Made by a program: the position numbers and the translations under genes
In this document: piece after piece, positions 1 to 6,791 of the stretch
Layout: every line of letters starts with the position of its first letter
How positions within the stretch are numbered: position 1 is the first letter of the stretch
The notes under the pieces: model-generated
Database searches by the model: none
Seen by the model: only the letters and a program-made list of their open reading frames with translations
What the model was told of the DNA's origin: nothing
Source: Thiotrichales bacterium
GTDB taxonomy: Bacteria; Pseudomonadota; Gammaproteobacteria; Thiomicrospirales; Thiomicrospiraceae
Assembly (NCBI GenBank): GCA_014763835.1
Contig: JACXUQ010000053.1
Coordinates: 1-7,744, forward strand
Reading direction: 5' to 3'
DNA length: 7,744 nt

Positions 1-84
1 CTGAACACTTTCTTGCACCTTGAGTTGCTGTTCCATCCGATTAACCTGCTGTTCCGGCGACAAACCGCCCTGCATATTACTCAT
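1..84 (-). CDS. Unrecognised gene after murE, N-terminal 28 codons only
   Basis: An ATG at 84 opens a frame that stays open to the window edge. The visible peptide begins MSNMQGGLSPEQQVNRMEQQ; it is hydrophilic, rich in glutamine and glutamate, and could be the start of a helical or coiled-coil protein. The ATG lies 6 bp after the murE stop, so the gene is probably translated in the same operon. The ribosome-binding site is weak, a GAG inside the last murE codons. A second in-frame ATG at 75 could be the true start. In gammaproteobacterial dcw clusters murF normally follows murE, but these residues do not resemble a usual MurF N-terminus. It is either a small gene between murE and murF or a MurF with an unusual leader. 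The gene is cut by the window, so no function is assigned. Confidence 0.5.
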   Translation of the reverse strand, partial: MSNMQGGLSPEQQVNRMEQQLKVQESVQ

Positions 85-90
85 TTACGT

Positions 91-1626
91 TCACTCAGCC
101 CGCTCTGCCAACCAGACCTCCACGATCTGCTGGTCGCTGAAAGGATGGCGTACGCCGGCAATTTCCTGATAGTGTTCATGCCCTTTGCCTGCAATCACCA
201 CCACATCATCGGTCGCGGCATGTTGCAGGGCATATTCAATCGCGACGCGGCGATCCTCGATTACGACGACCTGGTCGACCGCTGTAAAACCGGCCAGCGT
301 ATCATTAAAAATCTGTTGTGGCGATTCATGACGCGGATTATCGCTGGTCAGCACCACCTTGTCCGCAGCCTGCTCGGCCGCCTTGGCCATCAGCGGGCGT
401 TTGCCGCGATCGCGGTCGCCGCCACAACCGAACACCACCCACAACTGCCCAGAAGATTCCGCCGGTAAATGCGCTTTTACCGCCTGTAATACGCTTTGCA
501 ATGCATCCGGCGTATGGGCAAAATCCACCAGCACCGTCGGTTCTTCGGCCACCTTGTGCATGCGACCTTTGACCGCTTTCAGTGCTGGCAAGACCGCACA
601 GGCCGCCGCCCAATCAAATCGGCACGCCATCAGAACGCCCAATGCGCAGAGGACGTTTTCAATATTAAAACGCCCCATCAGGTTCAAGTGGACCTCGCAG
701 GGCGCTTCGGCAAACCGCAGCGTCAAGTGCATACCGGCGGCATCCAACGTGGCGGTTTGACAGCAAAGATTCACTCCCCGGCCACAGCCGCAGGCCTCAC
801 GGCACGACTGCACGCTGTAGGCAAGCGCCTGCGGGTGTTTCTCCAGCAACTGCCGCCCCAGACTGTCGCACGCATTCAATACTCTAAAACGGCTTTCGTA
901 CTCATTGAACAGTCTTGATTTGGCATCGCGGTAATCGGCTTCGTCGGCATGAAAGTCGAGATGGTCGCGGGTCACCTGCGTCAGCGCAACACATTCAAAT
1001 TCCACCCCTTCAACCCGCCCCAGACTCAGGGCGTGGGACGAAACCTCCATGACCACCCAGTTGGCGCCGGCCTCGGCAAAACCATGCAACAGACGCTGCA
1101 CGCTGACCACATCGGGCGTGGTGTTGCGGGTGTCGCTCAGGCGGGTTTCGCCATTGGCGAGCATAAAGCCGTGGCCGAGCGTGCCGATCAGGGCGGGCGT
1201 CTGTCCCAGCACCGCCAAACTCTGCGCCAGATAGTGCGCGGTGGAGGTCTTACCGTTGGTACCGGTAATGCCGACCACCTTCAGGCGTCGGCTCGGCGTA
1301 TCATAAAACCAGTTCGCGAGTGCGGCGAGGCGTGTCTGCAAATCCGCCACCACCCAAATAAGAGGCGCGGATGGGAGTGCCGCATACCCGGCCTGTTCAG
1401 TTTCTGTGAAAGGCCGATCTGCCAGAATGACCGACACTCCCTGCCGGCAGGCCTGTGTCAAAAAATCCAAACCGTGCTTCTGCCCGCCCTGAACGGCAAT
1501 AAAGACATCATTCTTCTGCAAGGCGCGGGAATCGAGGTGCAAATCTCCTACGCGCTGCCCAGCTTGTGTCTCATCCAAATCAGCCGTCGGCTGTAGATAA
1601 GCAAACAACTCCGCAAGCGTTTTCAT
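91..1626 (-). CDS. murE: UDP-MurNAc-L-alanyl-D-glutamate:meso-diaminopimelate ligase (MurE)
   Basis: This cytoplasmic Mur ligase uses ATP to add meso-diaminopimelate to UDP-MurNAc-L-Ala-D-Glu, the third step in building the peptidoglycan stem peptide. The protein is 511 residues (E. coli MurE is 495). Visible motifs are the ATP loop GITGTNGKTS (119-128), SDTRNTTP (164-171), MEVSSHAL (193-200), RDHLDFH (220-226), the lysine expected to be carbamylated in YRDAKSRLF (K236), and DNPR (429-432), the signature for diaminopimelate rather than lysine. Mur ligase N-terminal, central and C-terminal domains occupy roughly 25-105, 115-320 and 345-490. The ATG at 1626 is supported by the strong Shine-Dalgarno AGAGGTGG 6 bp upstream. 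It follows ftsI by 24 bp. An odd feature is a cysteine cluster at 275-289 (CREACGCGRGVNLCC) in a part of the central domain that is variable in the family. Confidence 0.97.
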   Translation of the reverse strand: MKTLAELFAYLQPTADLDETQAGQRVGDLHLDSRALQKNDVFIAVQGGQKHGLDFLTQACRQGVSVILADRPFTETEQAGYAALPSAPLIWVVADLQTRLAALANWFYDTPSRRLKVVGITGTNGKTSTAHYLAQSLAVLGQTPALIGTLGHGFMLANGETRLSDTRNTTPDVVSVQRLLHGFAEAGANWVVMEVSSHALSLGRVEGVEFECVALTQVTRDHLDFHADEADYRDAKSRLFNEYESRFRVLNACDSLGRQLLEKHPQALAYSVQSCREACGCGRGVNLCCQTATLDAAGMHLTLRFAEAPCEVHLNLMGRFNIENVLCALGVLMACRFDWAAACAVLPALKAVKGRMHKVAEEPTVLVDFAHTPDALQSVLQAVKAHLPAESSGQLWVVFGCGGDRDRGKRPLMAKAAEQAADKVVLTSDNPRHESPQQIFNDTLAGFTAVDQVVVIEDRRVAIEYALQHAATDDVVVIAGKGHEHYQEIAGVRHPFSDQQIVEVWLAERAE

Positions 1627-1632
1627 CTTTTG

Positions 1633-1640
1633 CCACCTCT
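1633..1640 (-). promoter_or_regulatory. Ribosome-binding site of murE
   Basis: The minus strand reads AGAGGTGG, a close match to the anti-Shine-Dalgarno complement, 6 bp before the murE ATG. It is among the clearest ribosome-binding sites in the window and fixes the murE start. Confidence 0.8.
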
Positions 1641-1650
1641 TATCGCCAGT

Positions 1651-3606
1651 TCAGTGTACATAGGTCGAAACTACTTCATCAAGCGGCTGGTCATGCGCCA
1701 CATTACGCAAACGCAAGGCATGCTCCATCACCTCTTTGAACACCGGCGCCGCCACCGCGCCGCCGTAATAAATTCCGCGGCTCGGCTCGTCCACCGCCAC
1801 CACCATGACCATATCCGGATTGGACACCGGCACGATACCGGCAAACAACGACATATAGGTATTCTGCTCGTAACCGCCGTTTTTGGTTTTATGCACCGTA
1901 CCGGTTTTGCCGGCCACCCGATACCCGGCAATTTGCGCTTTGGGCGCAGTACCGCCACGGGCGACCACCTTCTCCATCATCAGCAGCACCTCTTGGGCGG
2001 CTTTTTCGCCGACCACCCGCTCCAGCGCCGGCGGTTCGGTTTGCTTGAAAAGGCTCAAGGGCATGATATTCCCCTGATTGGCCAGCATCAGATAGGCATG
2101 TGCCAGATTCAGCAGATTAATATTGAAGCCGTAACCAAACGAGGACGATACCTGGTAGAGCGGCGTCCACTGCTCCACCTGCTTCACATAACCGCTGGCC
2201 TCGCCCGGCAGGTAGAGTCCGCTGTCGCGCCCGAAACCGATCGCCTTCCACAAGCCCCACTGCTGTTCCGCGTTGAGGCGCAACGCCACTTTGGACTGAC
2301 CGACGTTGCTCGATTTCTGAATAATCCCCTCGGGCGTCAGCCAGCCGTTGTCGTGGCTGTCGGTAATCCGGTAGCCGTCGATACGGATGGCGCCCGGGCG
2401 GGTATCGATCTCCTCGTCCGGTTTCAACACCCCCAAATCCAAGGCCTTGGCGATCACAAATGGTTTGACCGTCGAACCCGGCTCCAACAGGTCTGTTACA
2501 ACGCGGTTTTTAATGCCGTCACCGCTCAATTTTGCACGGTCATTCGGGTTATACCCCGGCAGACTGACCATCGCCAGTACCTCGCCTTTTTTGGCATCCA
2601 ACACCACGGCACTGGCCGATTTGGCCTGATGTTCGATCATCGCCGCCTTAAGCGCGCGATAGGCGAAAAACTGAATCTGCTTATCGATACTCAGGGTAAT
2701 ATCCTTACCCGGCCTGGCGGGTTTGACATCCTTGACAAAATCGATGACCCGGCCTGCCCGGTCTTTGATGACCTGTTTTCTGCCCGGCACACCTTTGAGC
2801 CAGTCGTTATAGGCCAGCTCCAACCCTTCCTGCCCTTTGTCGTCAATATTGGTGAAGCCGACCAGATGGGCACTGATTTCGCCGGCCGGATAGTAACGCT
2901 TATACTCGTCCTGCACATACACGCCGTAAAGATCGAGTTTTTCCACCTGTTCCGCCACATAAGGTTCAATCGAACGCTTCAAATAAACAAAACGCCGTTT
3001 GGAAAAGGTTTTGAGTTTCTGTTCGATTTCGACAGGCGTCAAGCGCAGCACCTTGCTCAACCTGACATACAGATTCTGAAAGCCTTGCATCTGCTGCGGA
3101 TCGATCCAGATGGAAGGCTGGTCTTTAGTCACCACTATCTGCGTCTGGTCGCGGCCCTGCGGCGCAAAAGTCAACCCGACCTTTTTCAGATAGATACCCG
3201 GCAACTCCAGCTGTTCAATCGCTTCGATAATCTTCGCATCACTTTCCTGACGGATGAAACTCAAGCGCTTATGCTGCTGACGTTTGGCCAGTTGCAGCAG
3301 CTGCGCCTCACTCAAGCCGAGCAGATTGAGAAACTGGCGGTAATCTCTCTGAAAACCCATCACCTGTTTGGCGTCCACCCAGACCGAGGCCATCGGCGTG
3401 CTCAATGCCAGCACGTCACCGTTGCGGTCGTAAACCGTACCGCGCGGTGCCGGAATTTCCAGGGTGCGCACCTGACGCTTGGTGCCCTCTTCCTGCAAAA
3501 AGTCGGCACGCAGCACTTGCACATAAAAGGCACGACCCAGCACGGCGACAAATCCGAGCGCGATCAGGAAAAAGACCACTTTATCGCGGCGAAACTTCAA
3601 GCTCAT
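1651..3606 (-). CDS. ftsI: Septal peptidoglycan transpeptidase FtsI (PBP3), with duplicated pedestal unit
   Basis: FtsI is the class B penicillin-binding protein that cross-links septal peptidoglycan in the divisome with FtsW, FtsQ, FtsL and FtsB. It has a short cytoplasmic N-terminus, one membrane anchor (about 11-31) and a periplasmic remainder. RGTVYDRNG (55-63) starts the pedestal domain. The transpeptidase domain has all three catalytic motifs: STVK (S378 nucleophile, K381), SSN (432-434) and KTGT (567-570). At 651 residues it is about 63 longer than E. coli FtsI. The extra length lies in the pedestal, where residues 74-142 and 165-233 are two diverged copies of one unit; E. coli has one. 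The ATG at 3606 is the most upstream possible start, because an in-frame TAA lies three codons before it. The start lies inside ftsL (26 bp overlap) with no good Shine-Dalgarno, suggesting translational coupling. Confidence 0.97.
   Translation of the reverse strand: MSLKFRRDKVVFFLIALGFVAVLGRAFYVQVLRADFLQEEGTKRQVRTLEIPAPRGTVYDRNGDVLALSTPMASVWVDAKQVMGFQRDYRQFLNLLGLSEAQLLQLAKRQQHKRLSFIRQESDAKIIEAIEQLELPGIYLKKVGLTFAPQGRDQTQIVVTKDQPSIWIDPQQMQGFQNLYVRLSKVLRLTPVEIEQKLKTFSKRRFVYLKRSIEPYVAEQVEKLDLYGVYVQDEYKRYYPAGEISAHLVGFTNIDDKGQEGLELAYNDWLKGVPGRKQVIKDRAGRVIDFVKDVKPARPGKDITLSIDKQIQFFAYRALKAAMIEHQAKSASAVVLDAKKGEVLAMVSLPGYNPNDRAKLSGDGIKNRVVTDLLEPGSTVKPFVIAKALDLGVLKPDEEIDTRPGAIRIDGYRITDSHDNGWLTPEGIIQKSSNVGQSKVALRLNAEQQWGLWKAIGFGRDSGLYLPGEASGYVKQVEQWTPLYQVSSSFGYGFNINLLNLAHAYLMLANQGNIMPLSLFKQTEPPALERVVGEKAAQEVLLMMEKVVARGGTAPKAQIAGYRVAGKTGTVHKTKNGGYEQNTYMSLFAGIVPVSNPDMVMVVAVDEPSRGIYYGGAVAAPVFKEVMEHALRLRNVAHDQPLDEVVSTYVH
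2908..3387 (-). repeat. Tandem duplicated coding unit in the ftsI pedestal
   Basis: Copy 1 (3387-3181, residues 74-142) starts SVWVDAKQVMGFQ and ends LELPGIYLKK. Copy 2 (3114-2908, residues 165-233) starts SIWIDPQQMQGFQ and ends LDLYGVYVQD. They align over 69 residues without a gap at a constant offset of 91. I count 19 identities, and many other positions are conservative. Copy 2 leads directly into RYYPAGEISAHLVGFTN, which matches the single E. coli copy best in context, so copy 1 with a 22-residue linker is probably the added one. The divergence indicates an old duplication, not an assembly artefact. Confidence 0.85.
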
Positions 3607-3934
3607 GCGGTGTTACTTGCAAATACAGGGTTTGTAAATTTTGACGCGCTTGCAATTTATCCAGTGTCATATGCAGTCTGGACTGCGCAATGCGCTCCAC
3701 GCGAGCGGGCGAACTCAGATGCATTTTTTCGAGCATCAAGCGCCCCCACTCCTCACGCGCCTGAATATTCTTCTGCAGCGCGCGGTAATATTCGGTTTCG
3801 GTATGCCGTATCTGGTGCTGTACCTGAATAATCGCGACCAGGCAGATCAACACCGTCACCCCCAAGCTGAAAATAAAAAACCCACGCCACTTAAACGGAG
3901 CTAAGTGTGTGGGTTTGGGGAATCTTTTCAACAT
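3581..3934 (-). CDS. ftsL: Cell division protein FtsL
   Basis: FtsL is a small bitopic membrane protein that forms the FtsQLB complex and passes the activation signal to FtsWI. This 117-residue protein has a basic cytoplasmic N-terminus (MLKRFPKPTH, then FKWR), one transmembrane segment (about 18-38) and a predicted periplasmic coiled coil (about 40-75). It then has EEWGRLMLEK (61-70) and SPARVERIAQSRLHM (75-89), matching the conserved W-x-LxLE and SRVERIA-x-L-x-M pattern of E. coli FtsL. Length agrees with the family (121 in E. coli). Its 3' end overlaps ftsI by 26 bp, the usual gene order. The start at 3934 has only a weak ribosome-binding signal: the nearest AGG is 12 bp upstream, inside a small palindrome. 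A start a few codons away is possible but would cut into the basic N-terminus. Confidence 0.92.
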   Translation of the reverse strand: MLKRFPKPTHLAPFKWRGFFIFSLGVTVLICLVAIIQVQHQIRHTETEYYRALQKNIQAREEWGRLMLEKMHLSSPARVERIAQSRLHMTLDKLQARQNLQTLYLQVTPHELEVSPR

Positions 3935-3940
3935 CTTGGC

Positions 3941-3954
3941 GACATACCTATGTC
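3941..3954. repeat. Perfect palindrome before the ftsL start
   Basis: GACATA and TATGTC are perfect 6-bp arms around CC, ending 6 bp before the ftsL ATG. On the mRNA side the 2-base spacer and next base carry the only AGG near the start codon. The dyad could be a protein-binding site or a small hairpin limiting ribosome access to ftsL. No function is shown. Confidence 0.5.
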
Positions 3955-3964
3955 AACCCTATCA

Positions 3965-4016
3965 GTCGATTGAGTTTATGAAAACCGGATTAACCACTCC
4001 TCATCACTCAATCGAC
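3965..4016 (-). repeat. 11-bp perfect inverted repeat in the ftsZ-ftsL spacer
   Basis: GTCGATTGAGT at 3965-3975 is exactly complementary to ACTCAATCGAC at 4006-4016, with 30 bases between. The RNA would form an 11-bp stem starting 12 bases after the ftsZ stop codon. No U-run follows the stem (the next bases are TGATAGGG), so it is not a standard intrinsic terminator. It may protect the 3' end of ftsZ mRNA or be an RNase processing site that sets different amounts of ftsZ and ftsL-ftsI message. Confidence 0.65.
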
Positions 4017-4028
4017 CGACCGGCTTGA

Positions 4029-5276
4029 TTAGTCCGCCTGACGGCGCAAGAAGGCCGGAATGTCCAGATAGTTCGAGTTCGGCAAACTACCTGTCAGACC
4101 GCCGTTGGCAACCATCTTCGGACGCTCCACTTCAACCTTGGGCGTCTCTTTGACGGCTTCCACCTTCATCGCAGACTGCAACGGTTGCTGAACCGCTTGC
4201 TGTGCCACCTGAACCGGCTGTGAAGCCTCAACGGTTGCACTGCTTTCAACCGGTTCTTTGTTGGCCTGTACCGCGGTCAAGTTAGGCTTCACCATCTCCG
4301 GCTTCTTTGCAACAGCACCCGCTTCCGCCAAACCAGTGGCCACAACGGTTACACGAATCTCATCCTGCATCGACTCATCGATCGACGTACCGATAATCAC
4401 CTTGGCATCCGGTGCAGCAACCTTGTCGATCACGTCACCCACTTCATTGAACTCACCCAAAGTGAAATCCAGACCACTGGTGATATTCACCAGCAAACCT
4501 CTGGCACCCGACACACAGATATCTTCCAGCAGCGGGTTGGCAATCGCTTTTTCAGCCGCTTTGACCGCACGGTCATCGCCGGTGGCGTGGCCCACACCCA
4601 TCATCGCCATGCCGCGTTCCGTCATCACAGTACGCAAGTCTTCAAAGTCAACGTTGATCATACCCGGACGCGTTACCAGCTCAGAAATACCCTGCACCGC
4701 GCCGTGCAGCACTTCGTTGGCATAGTCGAACGCCTTGGCAAGCACGAAGTCGCGCCCCAACACTTTTAGCAATTTGTCGTTCGGCACGGTGATCAGGGAA
4801 TCTACGTGTTCAGCCAGCGCATCGATACCGGCATCCGCCACCTTGTTGCGACGCTCGAAGCTGAATGGGCGACTGACCACACCAACCGTTAGAATACCCA
4901 TTTCGCGTGCCGCCTGGGCCACCACAGGAGCCGAACCCGTTCCGGTACCACCGCCCATGCCGGCAGTGATAAAGACCATGTCCGCATCACGCAGCTGCTC
5001 TTTGACTTTGTCGATATCTTCTTTGGCCGCCTGCGCACCGCGATCCGGATCGGCGCCTGCTCCCAAACCACCTGAACCCAGCTGAATGCAAACCGGCACT
5101 CTCGAGTTTGCCAAGGCCTGCGCATCGGTATTGGCGCACATGAATTCCACGCCCTCTACATTGGAGCGCACCATATAATCCACCGCGTTACCGCCACCAC
5201 CGCCAAGACCGATGACCTTGATAACCGGCATACCAGGCGTACGCACTGGTGTCGTTTCTTTCCCTACAAATTTCAT
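4029..5276 (-). CDS. ftsZ: Cell division GTPase FtsZ
   Basis: FtsZ is the tubulin-like GTPase that polymerises into the Z ring at midcell and recruits the divisome. This 415-residue protein has the whole GTPase core: glycine-rich loop GLGGGGGNAV (23-32), NTDAQAL (49-55), tubulin signature GGGTGTG (108-114), and synergy loop NVDFED (208-213) with catalytic aspartates D210 and D213. A variable linker rich in Val, Glu, Gln and Pro (about 317-400) follows, then the conserved tail YLDIPAFLRRQAD (403-415), which in E. coli binds FtsA and ZipA. Against E. coli from memory, the core is 3 residues shorter before the GLGAGADP loop and 2 shorter after PFSFE. The ATG at 5276 has AAGGGGA 9 bp upstream. 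Its position between rsmH and ftsL is unusual, because ftsZ normally follows ftsQ-ftsA. It could be the only ftsZ, moved here, or a second copy. Confidence 0.97.
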   Translation of the reverse strand: MKFVGKETTPVRTPGMPVIKVIGLGGGGGNAVDYMVRSNVEGVEFMCANTDAQALANSRVPVCIQLGSGGLGAGADPDRGAQAAKEDIDKVKEQLRDADMVFITAGMGGGTGTGSAPVVAQAAREMGILTVGVVSRPFSFERRNKVADAGIDALAEHVDSLITVPNDKLLKVLGRDFVLAKAFDYANEVLHGAVQGISELVTRPGMINVDFEDLRTVMTERGMAMMGVGHATGDDRAVKAAEKAIANPLLEDICVSGARGLLVNITSGLDFTLGEFNEVGDVIDKVAAPDAKVIIGTSIDESMQDEIRVTVVATGLAEAGAVAKKPEMVKPNLTAVQANKEPVESSATVEASQPVQVAQQAVQQPLQSAMKVEAVKETPKVEVERPKMVANGGLTGSLPNSNYLDIPAFLRRQAD

Positions 5277-5368
5277 GACGACGATTCCCCTTAATCAGCA
5301 TGACATTTAAAAAACCGTGTAATGCCTGCCCGAACCCATTCCAAACAAACTTTACACTTTAAAAACTG
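5277..5368 (-). other. 92-bp spacer between rsmH and ftsZ with ftsZ ribosome-binding site
   Basis: The spacer holds the ftsZ Shine-Dalgarno AAGGGGA (5292-5286). It also has a 6-bp inverted repeat, GTGTAA at 5317-5322 and TTACAC at 5352-5357. I find no convincing -35/-10 pair; AT-rich tracts such as TTTTTTAAAT could support a weak promoter, but no -35 is correctly spaced. No intrinsic terminator is visible, so read-through from rsmH is expected. Confidence 0.5.
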
Positions 5369-6325
5369 TTACAAACGCTCCGCAATCCGCAGAACCGCAC
5401 TGCGCGAACGGCTATTGAGACGGCACTCTTCTTCACTTGGGAATACCGGCTTGCCGACGCGTTTCAGTACCGGCTCGATTACTTCGATCTGCACCGGTGA
5501 ATCGGGAAACAGATCTTTGATCGTAGATTGGTCGCGCATAAACTGCTTCACAATCCGGTCTTCCAGCGAGTGGAAACTGATAACCACCAGTCGCCCGCCC
5601 GGCGCCAAAACTTCCAGCGCCGCTTCCAATACATTTTTAAGCACATCCAACTCACGATTCACCGCAATACGAATCGCCTGAAAGGTGCGGGTTGCGGGAT
5701 GCTTGTTCTTTTCCGTTTTCGGTGAAACGCGTCTGACCAACTCGGCCAAATCCAGAGTGGTTTTCAACGCATCCTGGGCGCTCGCTTCCTTGATGACGCG
5801 GGCAATACGCCCGGCAAAACGCTCTTCGCCATACTGTTTCAGCACCTTGACCAGCATCGCCTCATCCACCTGCTGCAGCCATTCACGCGCGCTCAAACCG
5901 GCTTGCGGATTCATGCGCATATCCAACGGGCCTTCGCGCATAAAACTGAAACCGCGTTCGGCATCATCCAACTGAGGCGAAGAGACGCCCAAATCCAGTA
6001 ACAGACCATCCACCTTGCCGGTCAAGCCGCGCGCGGCGCAAAACTCCGCCACCTGTTCAAAACTACCGTACTGAATTTCAAAACGTGCGTCCTGAATATG
6101 CGTCTTGGCGTATTCAATCGCCTGCGGGTCCTGATCGATTGCCAGCAGCCGACCTTTCTCGCCAAGCTGTTTCAAGATAGCGCGACTATGTCCGCCGCGC
6201 CCGAAAGTACCATCGATATACACGCCATCCGGGCGGATATGAAGACCTTCGAGCGACTCGTTCAGCAATACCGAAAAATGCACCTGCTGGCTATCTTCAT
6301 TCGGATTTAGGGTGGTTTCGGGCAT
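5369..6325 (-). CDS. rsmH: 16S rRNA (cytosine-1402-N4)-methyltransferase RsmH (MraW)
   Basis: RsmH uses S-adenosylmethionine to methylate N4 of cytosine 1402 in the decoding centre of 16S rRNA. The 318-residue protein (313 in E. coli) has the family motifs in order: HFSVLLNE (16-23), SAM-binding GTFGRGGHS (39-47), acidic DQD (64-66), DLGVSSPQLD (111-120), RGFSFMREGPLDMRM (124-138), HPATRTFQAIRIAVN (209-223), ISFHSLEDR (249-257) and NSRSRSAVLR (304-313). It is the invariant partner of mraZ at the head of dcw clusters. Its ATG overlaps the mraZ stop by one base (TAATG), and the upstream Shine-Dalgarno is weak, so translational coupling is likely. It ends 92 bp before ftsZ rather than running into ftsL as is usual. 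Confidence 0.97.
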   Translation of the reverse strand: MPETTLNPNEDSQQVHFSVLLNESLEGLHIRPDGVYIDGTFGRGGHSRAILKQLGEKGRLLAIDQDPQAIEYAKTHIQDARFEIQYGSFEQVAEFCAARGLTGKVDGLLLDLGVSSPQLDDAERGFSFMREGPLDMRMNPQAGLSAREWLQQVDEAMLVKVLKQYGEERFAGRIARVIKEASAQDALKTTLDLAELVRRVSPKTEKNKHPATRTFQAIRIAVNRELDVLKNVLEAALEVLAPGGRLVVISFHSLEDRIVKQFMRDQSTIKDLFPDSPVQIEVIEPVLKRVGKPVFPSEEECRLNSRSRSAVLRIAERL

Positions 6326-6783
6326 TACAGCGTCAAACTCGCTAAAGATTCTGAAATTTGATTCGACGCGGCCGAATCCAACATATCAGGCCGCTGCGCA
6401 TCCCACGCCTCCTGCGACCACAATTCAAATTTATTGCCCTGACCGAGCAAAATCGCGTTTTTGTCCAGTTTGGCATGATCGCGCAGCAAACTCGGCAACA
6501 GCACACGCCCTTGCGAATCCATCTCCATCTCGGTGGCGTGACCCAACAGTAAACGCTGATACATACGTGTCTGTTGATCAGCGTTCGGCAATGACATCAA
6601 TTTGCGCTCGATCACTTCCCATTCATCCAAGGTGTAAATCAGCAAACACGGGCTATGCAAATCGATGGTGGCGATCAACTGATTGTCACTCGCTTCAGCA
6701 ATCGACTCACGATAACGCTTAGGGATCGCCATACGCCCTTTAACGTCCAAGTTAATCGAATTGATTCCACGAAAGAACAACAT
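6325..6783 (-). CDS. mraZ: Transcriptional regulator MraZ
   Basis: MraZ is an AbrB-like DNA-binding protein that in E. coli represses its own dcw promoter by binding short TGGG-type direct repeats. This copy is 152 residues, the same length as E. coli MraZ. It has the two family half-motifs, DVKGR (13-17) and DSQGR (89-93), one per tandem swapped-hairpin domain, plus PKRYRE (21-26), HSPCLLIY (43-50), RLLLGHATE (77-85) and NKFELW (117-122). It is the first gene of the operon: a strong promoter and four phased GTGG boxes lie directly upstream, and the last box sits where the Shine-Dalgarno should be (AAGTGGA, 8 bp before ATG). It shares one base with rsmH. Autoregulation is inferred from the boxes and the E. 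coli precedent. Confidence 0.97.
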   Translation of the reverse strand: MLFFRGINSINLDVKGRMAIPKRYRESIAEASDNQLIATIDLHSPCLLIYTLDEWEVIERKLMSLPNADQQTRMYQRLLLGHATEMEMDSQGRVLLPSLLRDHAKLDKNAILLGQGNKFELWSQEAWDAQRPDMLDSAASNQISESLASLTL

Positions 6784-6791
6784 TTAAAAAT

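Noticed and set aside
2908..3387. Assembly or cloning artefact as the cause of the ftsI repeat
   Set aside because: The copies share only about a quarter of residues and their DNA differs widely, so they are not a recent sequence duplication.
1630..3831. 733-codon open frame on the plus strand opposite ftsI and ftsL
   Set aside because: It is antisense to two clearly identified genes, shows no recognisable domain, and is rich in His, Gln, Arg and Phe as expected for a mirror frame of G+C-biased codons. Its length reflects codon bias, not coding.
3928..3956. TTGACA at 3956-3951 as an ftsL promoter
   Set aside because: At 16-18 bp spacing the hexamers (ATGTTG, TGTTGA, GTTGAA) do not resemble a -10 element.
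3965..4016. Intrinsic terminator after ftsZ
   Set aside because: The stem is good but the loop is 30 bases and no U-run follows; termination would also cut off ftsL, ftsI and murE, for which I see no other promoter.
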